DNA of 9,352 bases, taken from Candidatus Kapaibacterium sp. (GTDB lineage: Bacteria; Bacteroidota; Ignavibacteria; Kapaibacteriales; UBA2268). The stretch covers positions 1-9,352 of the forward strand of contig CALHRB010000090.1 in NCBI GenBank assembly GCA_938038165.1, in the 5' to 3' direction. This document shows, piece by piece, positions 1-6,940 of the stretch (its first letter is position 1; the number at the start of each line of letters is the position of its first letter). Below the pieces are notes generated by a model that was not told the origin of the DNA, searched no databases, and worked only from the letters and a program-made list of their open reading frames with translations. A program made the position numbers and the translations under genes.

Positions 1-615
1 AATAAGTGCTAACTCATAAAACTTTGTGTCAGGAAAATCTTCGATAATAAAATCAAGATAGATAATAGAAGCATTCGGGCTGTAAATAGTTCTGTAAAGG
101 TTAGCAATATTATAATTTTTTTCGGCGAGTTTGGTCCTCAATTCCTGAATAAAAATTCCTGATTGCTCGTAAAGTGAATCACGGGGATAAGCTCTTTGAA
201 ATTCCTGGAGAGCGTCAATGGCTTTCAATGTGTATTCTTGGTCTCGCTCGGGGTCGGGAGATAAATTGTAATAGGAAAGAGCTGCTTTATACATAGAGAT
301 TTTAGCATATTCACTGTTTGGATAAAGTCTTCTCAACATATTATAGTTGAACGCAGCAAGAATAAATTCGTCTTTTTTAAAATTTATTTCTGCAAGGTAA
401 TATTGAGCGTCGTCAGCATATTGGCTTGCAGGATACTGTAATTTTATGATATCAAAAACCTTGCTTGCTTCTAATAAGTCATTGTCATTAAAAAGTTCAA
501 TCCCTCGTTTAAACATTTCCTCTGCCGATTTGATTTCAGTTTTTTTGCTTGAACTGCAACTGATTATCAAGGATGCTGTCGAAATTATAATTATAATAAA
601 AAAAATTCTTTTCAT
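1..615 (-). CDS. bamD: BamD outer-membrane assembly lipoprotein, N-terminal part (cut by window edge)
   Basis: The first 205 codons are present; the C-terminus lies beyond position 1. BamD is the lipoprotein of the BAM complex that, with BamA, folds beta-barrel proteins into the outer membrane. The N-terminus has a short basic start (MKR), a hydrophobic stretch to about residue 19 and a lipobox ending I-S-C20, followed by serines, which fits an outer-membrane lipoprotein. Residues 31-115 form TPR-like helical pairs (for example a KRGIELF segment, then YPASQYADDAQYYLAE and YPNSEYA). The segment around residues 125-150, with ERDQEYTLKAIDALQEF and YPRDS, matches the BamD family signature of a DQ-containing helix followed by a Y-P turn. 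The start at 615 is the ATG that gives the complete lipoprotein signal; no Shine-Dalgarno sequence precedes it. It is divergent from the exonuclease gene. A general TPR lipoprotein is the alternative, but the signature makes BamD likely. Confidence 0.87.
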   Translation of the reverse strand, partial: MKRIFFIIIIISTASLIISCSSSKKTEIKSAEEMFKRGIELFNDNDLLEASKVFDIIKLQYPASQYADDAQYYLAEINFKKDEFILAAFNYNMLRRLYPNSEYAKISMYKAALSYYNLSPDPERDQEYTLKAIDALQEFQRAYPRDSLYEQSGIFIQELRTKLAEKNYNIANLYRTIYSPNASIIYLDFIIEDFPDTKFYELALI

Positions 616-658
616 TATTTTGATTTGCGTTAGTAATATTATTTATTTTTGTTAAGTA

Positions 659-687
659 TAAATATATAAATTAATAAATTCTTGCAA
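659..687 (-). promoter_or_regulatory. possible promoter of bamD
   Basis: Reading the minus strand, TTGCAA (687-682) is followed after 17 bases by TATTTA (664-659), about 45 bases before the bamD start. A second -10-like TATACT lies just downstream (660-655). The stretch is so A+T-rich that such matches are expected by chance, so this is only a placement suggestion. The remaining part of the 151-base divergent spacer holds a 13-base palindrome, CAATTTGAAATTG (726-738), close to the exonuclease start. Confidence 0.2.
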
Positions 688-766
688 ATTGTAACAAATG
701 AACGTTTTTTAGTAGTTATTTTTAACAATTTGAAATTGACGTAAAAAGAAATAAAAAGGTTTTATT

Positions 767-1564
767 ATGGGTCAAAGTTATATTGTTTTTGATATCGAAA
801 CCGTAGCACTTGATTGGGATAGTTTTTCTGAATCACAGCAAGAATATCTTGTTCGCAATGCAAAAAACGACGAAGAAATTCAAAAAAAGAAATCAGAAAT
901 GGCTCTTTATCCTCTTACTTCCCAGGTTGTCTGTTTAGGCTTGCAATTTGTTATAATTAATGATGAAGCGGAACAGACTAATGAATCAAATGGAACGGAA
1001 ACAACAAAAGAAAAGACTAAAAATGTTGAATCCATAACTAAATATGCTTATGCAACTGATAATTCTCTTGCTGATGCAATGAAACAAGCAAATTCCTTAT
1101 CCGACGAGACTAAATGGGAAAAAGCCCCTGAAAAAATCATATTAACTAAATTCTGGGATATAATTGATAAACATAAAAGTTCCACTTTGATTACCTTCAA
1201 TGGAAGAAATTTCGACATACCTTTTCTTATGCTTCGTTCAGCAATTTTGGGAATCAGGCCATCAAAAAATTTGATGGCAGGAACAAAATATAATTACGCT
1301 GGCAGTTCAGGGCACATAGATTTGATAGATGAATTAACATTTTATAATCCAAGTAGTTATGGAGCAACCAAAAGATTCAATTTTGACTTTTACACCCGTG
1401 CTTTTGGTATTACTTCCCCAAAATCAGAAGGAATTGACGGTTCAAAGGTTGCTGAGCTTTTCAGGGAAGGAAGACTTGAGGATATAACTGCCTATTGTAT
1501 GCGAGATGTTCACGCTACATGGGAGCTCTTTAAAGTCTGGAATAAATATCTAAGATTTACCTGA
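767..1564 (+). CDS. DEDDy 3'-5' exonuclease, PolB-exonuclease-like family
   Basis: This 265-residue protein is a predicted single-domain 3'-5' exonuclease of the RNase H fold, resembling the family described as related to the proofreading domain of DNA polymerase B (the DNA_pol_B_exo2 type). All three exonuclease motifs are visible: Exo I FDIET with D9 and E11; Exo II TFNGRNFDIPFL with D150; and Exo III YCMRD with Y243 and D247, the tyrosine placing it in the DEDDy class. These residues should bind the two catalytic metal ions. A polar, low-complexity insert rich in E, T, N and K lies at about residues 65-90 and is probably a surface loop. There is no polymerase domain, so it would act as a stand-alone nuclease, presumably cytoplasmic; its substrate cannot be read from the sequence. 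A weak AAGG lies 7 bases before the ATG. The gene is monocistronic by appearance, with a hairpin directly after its stop. Confidence 0.85.
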   Translation: MGQSYIVFDIETVALDWDSFSESQQEYLVRNAKNDEEIQKKKSEMALYPLTSQVVCLGLQFVIINDEAEQTNESNGTETTKEKTKNVESITKYAYATDNSLADAMKQANSLSDETKWEKAPEKIILTKFWDIIDKHKSSTLITFNGRNFDIPFLMLRSAILGIRPSKNLMAGTKYNYAGSSGHIDLIDELTFYNPSSYGATKRFNFDFYTRAFGITSPKSEGIDGSKVAELFREGRLEDITAYCMRDVHATWELFKVWNKYLRFT

Positions 1565-1573
1565 TTTGTTGAA

Positions 1574-1606
1574 AAGAAATTATTTTGATTTTCAGAATAA
1601 TTTCTT
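1574..1606 (+). terminator. long hairpin after the exonuclease gene
   Basis: An 11-base perfect inverted repeat, AAGAAATTATT (1574-1584) and AATAATTTCTT (1596-1606), begins ten bases after the exonuclease stop. The inner bases also pair (T-G wobble, T-A, G-C, A-T), giving about 15 pairs around a TTT loop. The stem is A+T-rich and only a modest T-rich stretch follows, with a run of eight T at 1622-1629 further on. A terminator or 3'-end stabilising hairpin is the likely role; it separates this gene from the protease gene. Confidence 0.5.
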
Positions 1607-1634
1607 AATTTAGTTTCGCAGTTTTTTTTCAGCG

Positions 1635-1640
1635 AGGAGG
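1635..1640 (+). promoter_or_regulatory. strong Shine-Dalgarno site of the protease gene
   Basis: AGGAGG lies five bases before the ATG at 1646. It decides that start and is the only full-consensus ribosome binding site before a gene in the window; bamD, rpiB, bshB1 and the sigma gene show none. Confidence 0.75.
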
Positions 1641-1645
1641 TAAAA

Positions 1646-4600
1646 ATGAATGAACGCTTACCCACCCGTTTATTATTTGTTTCATTGTTTTGTTCGCTTT
1701 TTATTCATAGCTTAATCTTTTCCTGTCCTATTACCGAAGTCCCTCTGTCCGAAAGAATTAATAACTCTAAATTAATTATCGAAGGACAAGTCATTGATAA
1801 ATTCAGCCTTTGGAACATCGAGAAAAGCTTGATTCTAACTGTTCATAAAGTCAGAATCTTTAAGATTTTCAAAGGGGATTATCAAAATTCTGAGGTTGAA
1901 ATTTTGACTGAAGGAGGAAAAATCGGCGATATCGAACATATAATCTTTCCAAATGACAATTTGAATATAAATGATTACGGTATTTTTTGCCTCGAAAAGT
2001 CTGAATATTCAAATCTTTCAGGCTATAAAGGAAATTTCTATAAAATCTACGCTACAAAGCAGGGATTTATCAAATATGATTATTTAAATAATACTGCTTC
2101 CGACTATTTCAAAGAATATCAAGGTTTGCCCGAGACATTATATTCAATTTTTCAGAAACTAACCGGACAAAAATTCAAAGAAATTCAGAAAAATGAGTTA
2201 TTCTTTAACCAAATGAAGGAAAACAAGGATAAACCACTTGTGACAATAAATTCCTTTACTCCAACCTCGATTACAGCTGGAACAGGTTCAATCTTAGCAA
2301 TCAATGGGACTGACTTTGGAGTAACAAGGGGTTCGGTAAGATTCAGAAACGCCGATAACGGAGGAATGGATTATATAACCGTTTCAAGTGCAAGCTCTAT
2401 TCCGTTCTGGTCGAATACAGACATTTTGGTAATTGTTCCAAAAAATGCTTGTAGCGGGACTATACAGGTGGTAACAAATCTCAACGAAGTTGCAACTTCA
2501 TCAACTTCTCTGATTGTCCCCTATGCCATTCAATCAGCCTCGGAAACTTTACCTGTTTTTCTTGTAAATTTGAATGGCAGCGGAGGTTACACTTTCAGGT
2601 TCTCACAGCCATTTTTAAAAAACACACCCGCTTTGAATGCTTTCCTTAGGGCATTGGAGACCTGGCGTTGCGGGACTTATGTGAATTTTTCCTATACCTT
2701 AACGCCAGTTCAGGATTCCTGTCCAAGCTTCAATAATGTTAATACCATTTCATTTACAAATCAGAGCTGCGATCTGTCGGCTGGTATTTTAGCACAGACA
2801 AGATTTGCATACTCAAACTGCGGAACAGGTGCTTTTTTTTATGAAATGGATATAATATTTAAATACGGGTTAAACTGGAATTTTGATTTAAACAGAACCT
2901 GCACTGCTTGCATTGATTTTCAATCTGTTGCACTTCACGAGCTGGGACATTGCCATTCGCTTGGTCATTCCTGCGGAACTGATGATGTTATGTATTTTTC
3001 ATTACCTAATGACGTTGAACGCCGCTTCCTGAACTACGACAGCGACCTGGCAGGTGGTAACTTTGTAATGGACAGCAGCTCGGTTTTTTATCGTTGCAGT
3101 CGCTCCCCGATGGAAGCTTTGAACAGTTCAAATTGTTCAGTAACATATTCCCCTGTTGCTAAATTTAATGCTTCAGCAACTAAAGGATGCAATAGTTTAA
3201 CCGTTGATTTCATTGACCGAAGTGAAAATAATCCTACCAATTGGAGTTGGGATGTTGATAACAACGGCACTTATGATTATTTTACTCAAAATCCAAGCCA
3301 TACTTATAATTCGCCCGGCTCTTATTCTGTCAAGCTCAAAGCTACTAACGCCGTTGGTAGTGATAGCCTGATTAAGTATAACCTTATCAATGTATATCCT
3401 GCACCAAATCCGAATTTTCGGGGTGATTTATCAGTTTGCGAAAATGATACTGCTATCTATACGACAACAAAGTTGACAGGGAATTCTTATTTATGGTCCG
3501 TAATTGGAGGCAGAATATCCGGTCCTAATAATTCCGATACCCTCGTCGTTAGCTGGCTTGGTGGACCAAATGGTTCCGTTACTTTAAAACAAATCGTCGA
3601 TTCTACTGGTTGCACCGATTCTTTAACTAAAAGTATAGTTATAAATCCTTTGCCTTCACCCAAAATATCAGGTTATGAAAAATTATGTTTTGGTTCAGAA
3701 GCTATATATAGTGTTCAAAATAAACCTAATATTACTTCAAGATGGATTGTTGATGGCGGCATAATAAACGGACAAAATGATCGTGACTCGTTAATTGTAA
3801 TCTGGAACCGAGCTGGCAATAACTCGTTGAAAGTCATCCAGACTGATACTTTGACAGGCTGCCGGGACTCTGCTCAATATTTTGTAACTGTCTATCCTTT
3901 GCCAGTCGTTGAATTTTATGGTGAAACCAACGCCTGTATTAATTCGCAAAACTTGTATTATGTTAAAGGAAATGACAGTTTAAGTTATAACTGGACAGTT
4001 TCAAACGGAAGAATGTTAAGCGATAGAAAAAATGATAGCCTCGCTGTAATGTGGGATAATGTCGGACAAGGTTCAATCAAAATAGTCTTTATTAATGACT
4101 CAACAGGATGTATGGATTCTTTGTTAATTGATGTAACAATCAATCAGTCGCCCAAAAATCCAATCTTCGGGGATTCGGTGGTTTGCCTTAATTCAATCGG
4201 GAACTATTACACCAATAAAGAACCTGACATCGAATACCTTTGGAAAGCCAATTATGGAACAATAATAGGTAGTCCGTCAAATCATCAAGTTCAGGTGCTC
4301 TGGGATATTAGAAGTAAGAACAAGTTGACACTTGTTCAAAAAAATTTAACAACTGGTTGTATGGATTCCACAAATTTTAATGTTGTAGTTAATACTTTAC
4401 CAAAAGCCTTTTTTAATTCTAATCCCGAAATATGCCTGGGTTGTAAGATAAAATATACGGCTAATGCTGCCAACCTCTTATACAAATGGGAAGCTTTCAA
4501 AGGAATTATCCTTGGTGAAAACAACAAACAGGATGTCAATGTTAGATGGATAGAGGAGGGAAATGGTAAACTCAAACTTGTAACGACAGACCCAAAAACA

Positions 4601-5371
4601 AATTGTAAAGACTCAATAACAGCAAATAACGAAATCAAAAAGTTAGAGCCTCCGCCTATAGTTATTACTGATGATGTTTGTGAAGGTTCTTTTGATACCG
4701 TCTTTACTGAATACAAACAGATATATACACTAAAATGGAAAGTTAGCGGTGCCACGCTTGGAACAAATGAATATAATACTTATGCAATCGTTTATTGGAC
4801 AAATGTCGGAATTGCAAAGATCAAACTTATTCGAACAATACAGTTTTATGACTATGCTGACTCAGCCGAAAAAGAAGTTATTGTCAATCCAAAACCTCAA
4901 AAACCAATAATAATTAAGGATGGCGAAAATCTAATTTCATCTATCTCCGCTAATGAATATGATTGGTACTTGAATGATTTGTTAATAGCATCTAACACTC
5001 AGAATTTATTCAAACCAACCAAATCTGGAACATACAAGCTAAAAATCAAAAATGGATTCGGATGCTATTCAGATTTCTCAGATCCTTTGAATGTAACTGT
5101 TATTTCAGTTGAGGAAGTTTCAGCTGCAGAAGAAATGATAATTATTCCGAACCCTGCTTCAAATATAATTTCAATTAAAATCAATAATCAATCAGAATTT
5201 ATTGATATTAAGTTTTATGATAATATCGGAAAAGAAGTTTTTGGAATTTCTCCAAAGGTATTTGAAAATTTCATTGATATTGATTTAAATCAAATCCCTC
5301 AAGGCATTTATACATTAAAATTATTTGAAGGAGCAAAAACTTATATTGGAAGAATAGTTGTGATCAGGTAA
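1646..5371 (+). CDS. T9SS-exported multidomain metalloprotease-like protein with PKD repeats
   Basis: A 1241-residue secreted protein. The signal peptide is hydrophobic from residue 9 to 25. Residues about 27-190 form an unassigned domain that includes a IIEGQVID strand and a KVRIFKIFKGD segment. Residues about 199-292 look like an IPT/TIG domain (INSFTPTSITAG, INGTDFG). Residues about 295-485 are a cysteine-rich zinc-protease domain with HELGHCHSLGH at 431-441 and a candidate Met-turn at M449 (DDVMYF). A classical PKD domain follows (about 503-586, with WSWDVDNNG and HTYNSPGSYSVKL). Then come six PKD-like repeats (588-1084), a short Ig-like region (about 1088-1157) and a type A T9SS sorting domain (about 1163-1241: PNPAS, then GIYTLKL and GRIVVIR at the end). 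The protein should cross the inner membrane by Sec and the outer membrane by T9SS, ending at the cell surface or outside. Protease activity is inferred from the motif; the substrate is unknown. An adhesin-like role for the repeats is possible. Confidence 0.82.
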   Translation: MNERLPTRLLFVSLFCSLFIHSLIFSCPITEVPLSERINNSKLIIEGQVIDKFSLWNIEKSLILTVHKVRIFKIFKGDYQNSEVEILTEGGKIGDIEHIIFPNDNLNINDYGIFCLEKSEYSNLSGYKGNFYKIYATKQGFIKYDYLNNTASDYFKEYQGLPETLYSIFQKLTGQKFKEIQKNELFFNQMKENKDKPLVTINSFTPTSITAGTGSILAINGTDFGVTRGSVRFRNADNGGMDYITVSSASSIPFWSNTDILVIVPKNACSGTIQVVTNLNEVATSSTSLIVPYAIQSASETLPVFLVNLNGSGGYTFRFSQPFLKNTPALNAFLRALETWRCGTYVNFSYTLTPVQDSCPSFNNVNTISFTNQSCDLSAGILAQTRFAYSNCGTGAFFYEMDIIFKYGLNWNFDLNRTCTACIDFQSVALHELGHCHSLGHSCGTDDVMYFSLPNDVERRFLNYDSDLAGGNFVMDSSSVFYRCSRSPMEALNSSNCSVTYSPVAKFNASATKGCNSLTVDFIDRSENNPTNWSWDVDNNGTYDYFTQNPSHTYNSPGSYSVKLKATNAVGSDSLIKYNLINVYPAPNPNFRGDLSVCENDTAIYTTTKLTGNSYLWSVIGGRISGPNNSDTLVVSWLGGPNGSVTLKQIVDSTGCTDSLTKSIVINPLPSPKISGYEKLCFGSEAIYSVQNKPNITSRWIVDGGIINGQNDRDSLIVIWNRAGNNSLKVIQTDTLTGCRDSAQYFVTVYPLPVVEFYGETNACINSQNLYYVKGNDSLSYNWTVSNGRMLSDRKNDSLAVMWDNVGQGSIKIVFINDSTGCMDSLLIDVTINQSPKNPIFGDSVVCLNSIGNYYTNKEPDIEYLWKANYGTIIGSPSNHQVQVLWDIRSKNKLTLVQKNLTTGCMDSTNFNVVVNTLPKAFFNSNPEICLGCKIKYTANAANLLYKWEAFKGIILGENNKQDVNVRWIEEGNGKLKLVTTDPKTNCKDSITANNEIKKLEPPPIVITDDVCEGSFDTVFTEYKQIYTLKWKVSGATLGTNEYNTYAIVYWTNVGIAKIKLIRTIQFYDYADSAEKEVIVNPKPQKPIIIKDGENLISSISANEYDWYLNDLLIASNTQNLFKPTKSGTYKLKIKNGFGCYSDFSDPLNVTVISVEEVSAAEEMIIIPNPASNIISIKINNQSEFIDIKFYDNIGKEVFGISPKVFENFIDIDLNQIPQGIYTLKLFEGAKTYIGRIVVIR
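3407..4897 (+). repeat. six tandem 83-residue PKD-like protein repeats
   Basis: This lies inside the large secreted protein (residues about 588-1084). A cysteine near the start of each unit falls at residues 598, 681, 764, 847, 930 and 1012, so the period is 83, 83, 83, 83 and 82. A second cysteine, in a conserved G-C-x-D-S motif, falls at 656, 739, 822, 905 and 987. In the sixth unit this position is Y1070 (motif DYADS), so C1012 lacks its partner. Each unit also has a central aromatic-W motif (YLW, YNW, YKW) and a strand ending near a P-L-P or similar boundary. The two cysteines are 57-58 residues apart and probably form one disulfide per unit. The repeat is evident in the protein; the DNA copies have diverged, so it looks like an old duplication. 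Confidence 0.85.
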
Positions 5372-5391
5372 ATAGAAGAGCATTTCTATTT
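5370..5391 (+). terminator. hairpin at the end of the protease gene
   Basis: AAATAGAA (5370-5377) pairs perfectly with TTCTATTT (5384-5391) around a GAGCAT loop, and the right arm runs into two more T. The left arm starts inside the TAA stop codon (5369-5371). The short U tract makes it a modest but well-placed terminator candidate between two converging genes. Confidence 0.45.
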
Positions 5392-5424
5392 TTAAAAAAA
5401 GTCAAAAATAAGGAACTCTGACAG

Positions 5425-5454
5425 AAAATTACGGAAGCATTATTCGGCAATTTT
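5425..5454 (-). terminator. imperfect hairpin downstream of bshB1
   Basis: On the minus strand AAAATTGC-C-GAA pairs with TTC-C-GTAATTTT around a six-base loop, with one C-C mismatch and one G-U pair. It begins about 33 bases after the bshB1 stop, and the right arm ends in four T. On the plus strand the same arms have two mismatches, so termination of the minus-strand transcript is more plausible. Confidence 0.4.
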
Positions 5455-5487
5455 TAGTGTGATAAAAATACTATTTCAAGTTAAAGC

Positions 5488-6240
5488 CTAATCAAAAAGA
5501 CCCGAGAGATTTTTGAAGCCAAGAGGTTCAATTGAGTAGAATGCTTCGGCATAACGGCATCCGATTTGAGTGCCAAAGTAAATAGCCCTTGCTTCGAGTT
5601 CCTCCAAAAATTCTGGTCTGGAAAGCCTTGTTACGGGTCCATTTGGGTCTGATACACCGGGAACCCAAACTTGTGAGGAATAAGCTTTTATAGCGTTCAT
5701 TTTCTTTTCAAAAGTTGAAGTAATATCAACATAAAAATCTGGTTTGCGGGGAAATTCATAAGACTGCATATAGCAGAACATTTTTCTTATTCTTATTGGT
5801 TTTTGAATAACCCCATCAAGCTCAGTTTCAACTTTAATCAAACCACTTTTGAACATAGCCTTTCTTAAAATAAAATGACTGGCTTCGTGGTCGGGGTGTC
5901 TTTCGAAAGGAGGATTAACAAGAACAATTTTGGGTCTGTATTTTCTTATCATAACAATCATTTTTTCAACCGACTCATCGTCAACAGTGAGTTTTCCATC
6001 GGGCAAATCAAGATTTTCTCTAAACTTAACTCCTAAGATTTCAGCTCCGTTTTTTGCCTCAATAGCTCTAATTTCCGCATTTCCACGGCTTCCAAGTTGC
6101 CCGTTAGTGCAATCAACAATAGCCACTGAATATCCTTCCTCGGTGAATTTAGCAATGGTTCCACCGCAGGCTAGTTCAATATCATCAGGATGAGCTCCTA
6201 TAGCAAGAACATCCACTTGAAATTTATTTATGTCATTCAT
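5488..6240 (-). CDS. bshB1: BshB1-type N-acetylglucosaminyl-malate deacetylase (bacillithiol synthesis)
   Basis: This 250-residue protein belongs to the PIG-L/LmbE zinc deacetylase family. BshB1 removes the acetyl group from N-acetylglucosaminyl-L-malate, the second step of bacillithiol synthesis in the cytoplasm. The zinc-site motifs are present: AHPDD with H17 and D20, and RHPDH with H118 as third ligand. The subgroup assignment rests on segments typical of BshB1 rather than other PIG-L proteins: GQLGSRGNAEIRAIEA near residue 50, NLDLPDGKL near 76-84, an AYSSQVW segment, and near the C-terminus EARAIYFGTQIG followed by YAEAFYSIEPLGF. The ATG directly follows the rpiB stop with no base between, so the two are very likely cotranscribed and translationally coupled. 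Partner genes bshA and bshC are not in this window, so bacillithiol production itself is inferred. A different sugar deacetylase is possible but less likely. Confidence 0.85.
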   Translation of the reverse strand: MNDINKFQVDVLAIGAHPDDIELACGGTIAKFTEEGYSVAIVDCTNGQLGSRGNAEIRAIEAKNGAEILGVKFRENLDLPDGKLTVDDESVEKMIVMIRKYRPKIVLVNPPFERHPDHEASHFILRKAMFKSGLIKVETELDGVIQKPIRIRKMFCYMQSYEFPRKPDFYVDITSTFEKKMNAIKAYSSQVWVPGVSDPNGPVTRLSRPEFLEELEARAIYFGTQIGCRYAEAFYSIEPLGFKNLSGLFD

Positions 6241-6690
6241 TTATAATAATCCGGTTAATTCATTGATTTTATTGATTCGTTTTATATGACGGTCTCCTTC
6301 GAATCTAGCATTCAAAAAAGCAAGAATAATTTCTTTTGCTTGTTCGAATGCTATAATTCTTGCTCCAATAGTCAAAATATTGGCATCGTTATGTTTTCTT
6401 GCAAGTTTTGCCATATCAACCGAACAACAGTTTGCGGCTCTTATCCCTTTAACCTTATTAGCTGTAATGCTCATGCCTATTCCGGTTCCACAAATCAAAA
6501 TTCCTAAATCATTTTTCTTTTCTGAAATATTTTTTGCAACTTTAAAAGCAAAGTCAGGATAATCGCAGGACGAACTGTCATAAGTTCCAAAATCTTCAAT
6601 TTTATAACCTTCGATTTCAAGAAAGTTAATAACTTTTTGCTTTAATTCGAATCCGGCGTGGTCTGAACCTATAGCTAATCTTTCTTTCAT
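6241..6690 (-). CDS. rpiB: ribose-5-phosphate isomerase B
   Basis: RpiB interconverts ribose 5-phosphate and ribulose 5-phosphate in the non-oxidative pentose phosphate pathway. The 149 residues match the usual length of the RpiB/LacAB family. Visible motifs are GSDHAGFELK at residues 8-17 (D10, H11 in the substrate pocket), the catalytic-cysteine loop CGTGIGM starting at C67, RAANCCSVDMAKLARKHNDAN with H100, and a GARI segment. These are the features of RpiB rather than of the galactose-6-phosphate isomerase subunits LacA and LacB, although LacAB-like sugar isomerases share the fold. No Shine-Dalgarno site precedes the ATG, which lies in an A-rich leader. The gene is first of a two-gene unit with bshB1, and the 290-base gap upstream separates it from serS, so it likely has its own promoter there. 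Confidence 0.9.
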   Translation of the reverse strand: MKERLAIGSDHAGFELKQKVINFLEIEGYKIEDFGTYDSSSCDYPDFAFKVAKNISEKKNDLGILICGTGIGMSITANKVKGIRAANCCSVDMAKLARKHNDANILTIGARIIAFEQAKEIILAFLNARFEGDRHIKRINKINELTGLL

Positions 6691-6843
6691 AAAAATAAAT
6701 TTCTAATTCTTATAAAATTATTTTCAACATTTAATGAAAAACTATTTTAAATTCCTATGTAAAAGTTTATGAAAATTTGTTTATTTATTAAATGAAACTT
6801 AACAATTTTTAATTTTAAACAGAAAACCTAATTTTTCAGTTAT

Positions 6844-6852
6844 TTTTCCACA
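6844..6852 (+). promoter_or_regulatory. DnaA-box-like site 1
   Basis: TTTTCCACA differs by one base from the canonical DnaA box TTATCCACA. It is followed directly by a strongly A+T-rich stretch of T and A runs. Only one other copy was noticed, in the same gap and orientation. Function is inference; a nine-base match can occur by chance. Confidence 0.3.
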
Positions 6853-6920
6853 TTTATTATTATTATATATTTTTTCTTAGTTCTATATTATTAGAGTTTC
6901 AAACGAAATTTATTTAATAA

Positions 6921-6929
6921 TTTTCCACA
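6921..6929 (+). promoter_or_regulatory. DnaA-box-like site 2
   Basis: A second TTTTCCACA in the same orientation, 77 bases from the first. The two could form a small DnaA-binding or titration site. Genes on both sides run the same way, and no dnaA, dnaN or rpmH is nearby, so a chromosome origin is not supported. Confidence 0.3.
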
Positions 6930-6940
6930 TATTAACAAAC

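Noticed and set aside
446..655. 69-residue plus-strand reading frame
   Set aside because: It lies opposite the start of bamD, whose lipoprotein signal and TPR segments are clear; the antisense product is low complexity and isoleucine-rich.
1646..1740. Lipoprotein signal for the large protease (I-F-S-C27)
   Set aside because: Phenylalanine before the serine is atypical for a lipobox, and a T9SS sorting domain is normally paired with an ordinary Sec signal peptide.
4336..4755. 139-residue minus-strand reading frame
   Set aside because: It runs opposite PKD-like repeats five and six of the large secreted protein and has no recognisable motif.
3407..4897. CRISPR array or DNA-level tandem repeat
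   Set aside because: The periodicity is in the protein; the DNA units are diverged, about 249 bases long and lie within a coding frame.
5930..6193. Plus-strand reading frame opposite bshB1
   Set aside because: It mirrors the zinc-site half of bshB1, which has clear catalytic motifs; no ribosome binding site or family features on the plus strand.
6286..6562. Two overlapping plus-strand frames opposite rpiB
   Set aside because: Both are shadows of a strongly conserved RpiB coding sequence.
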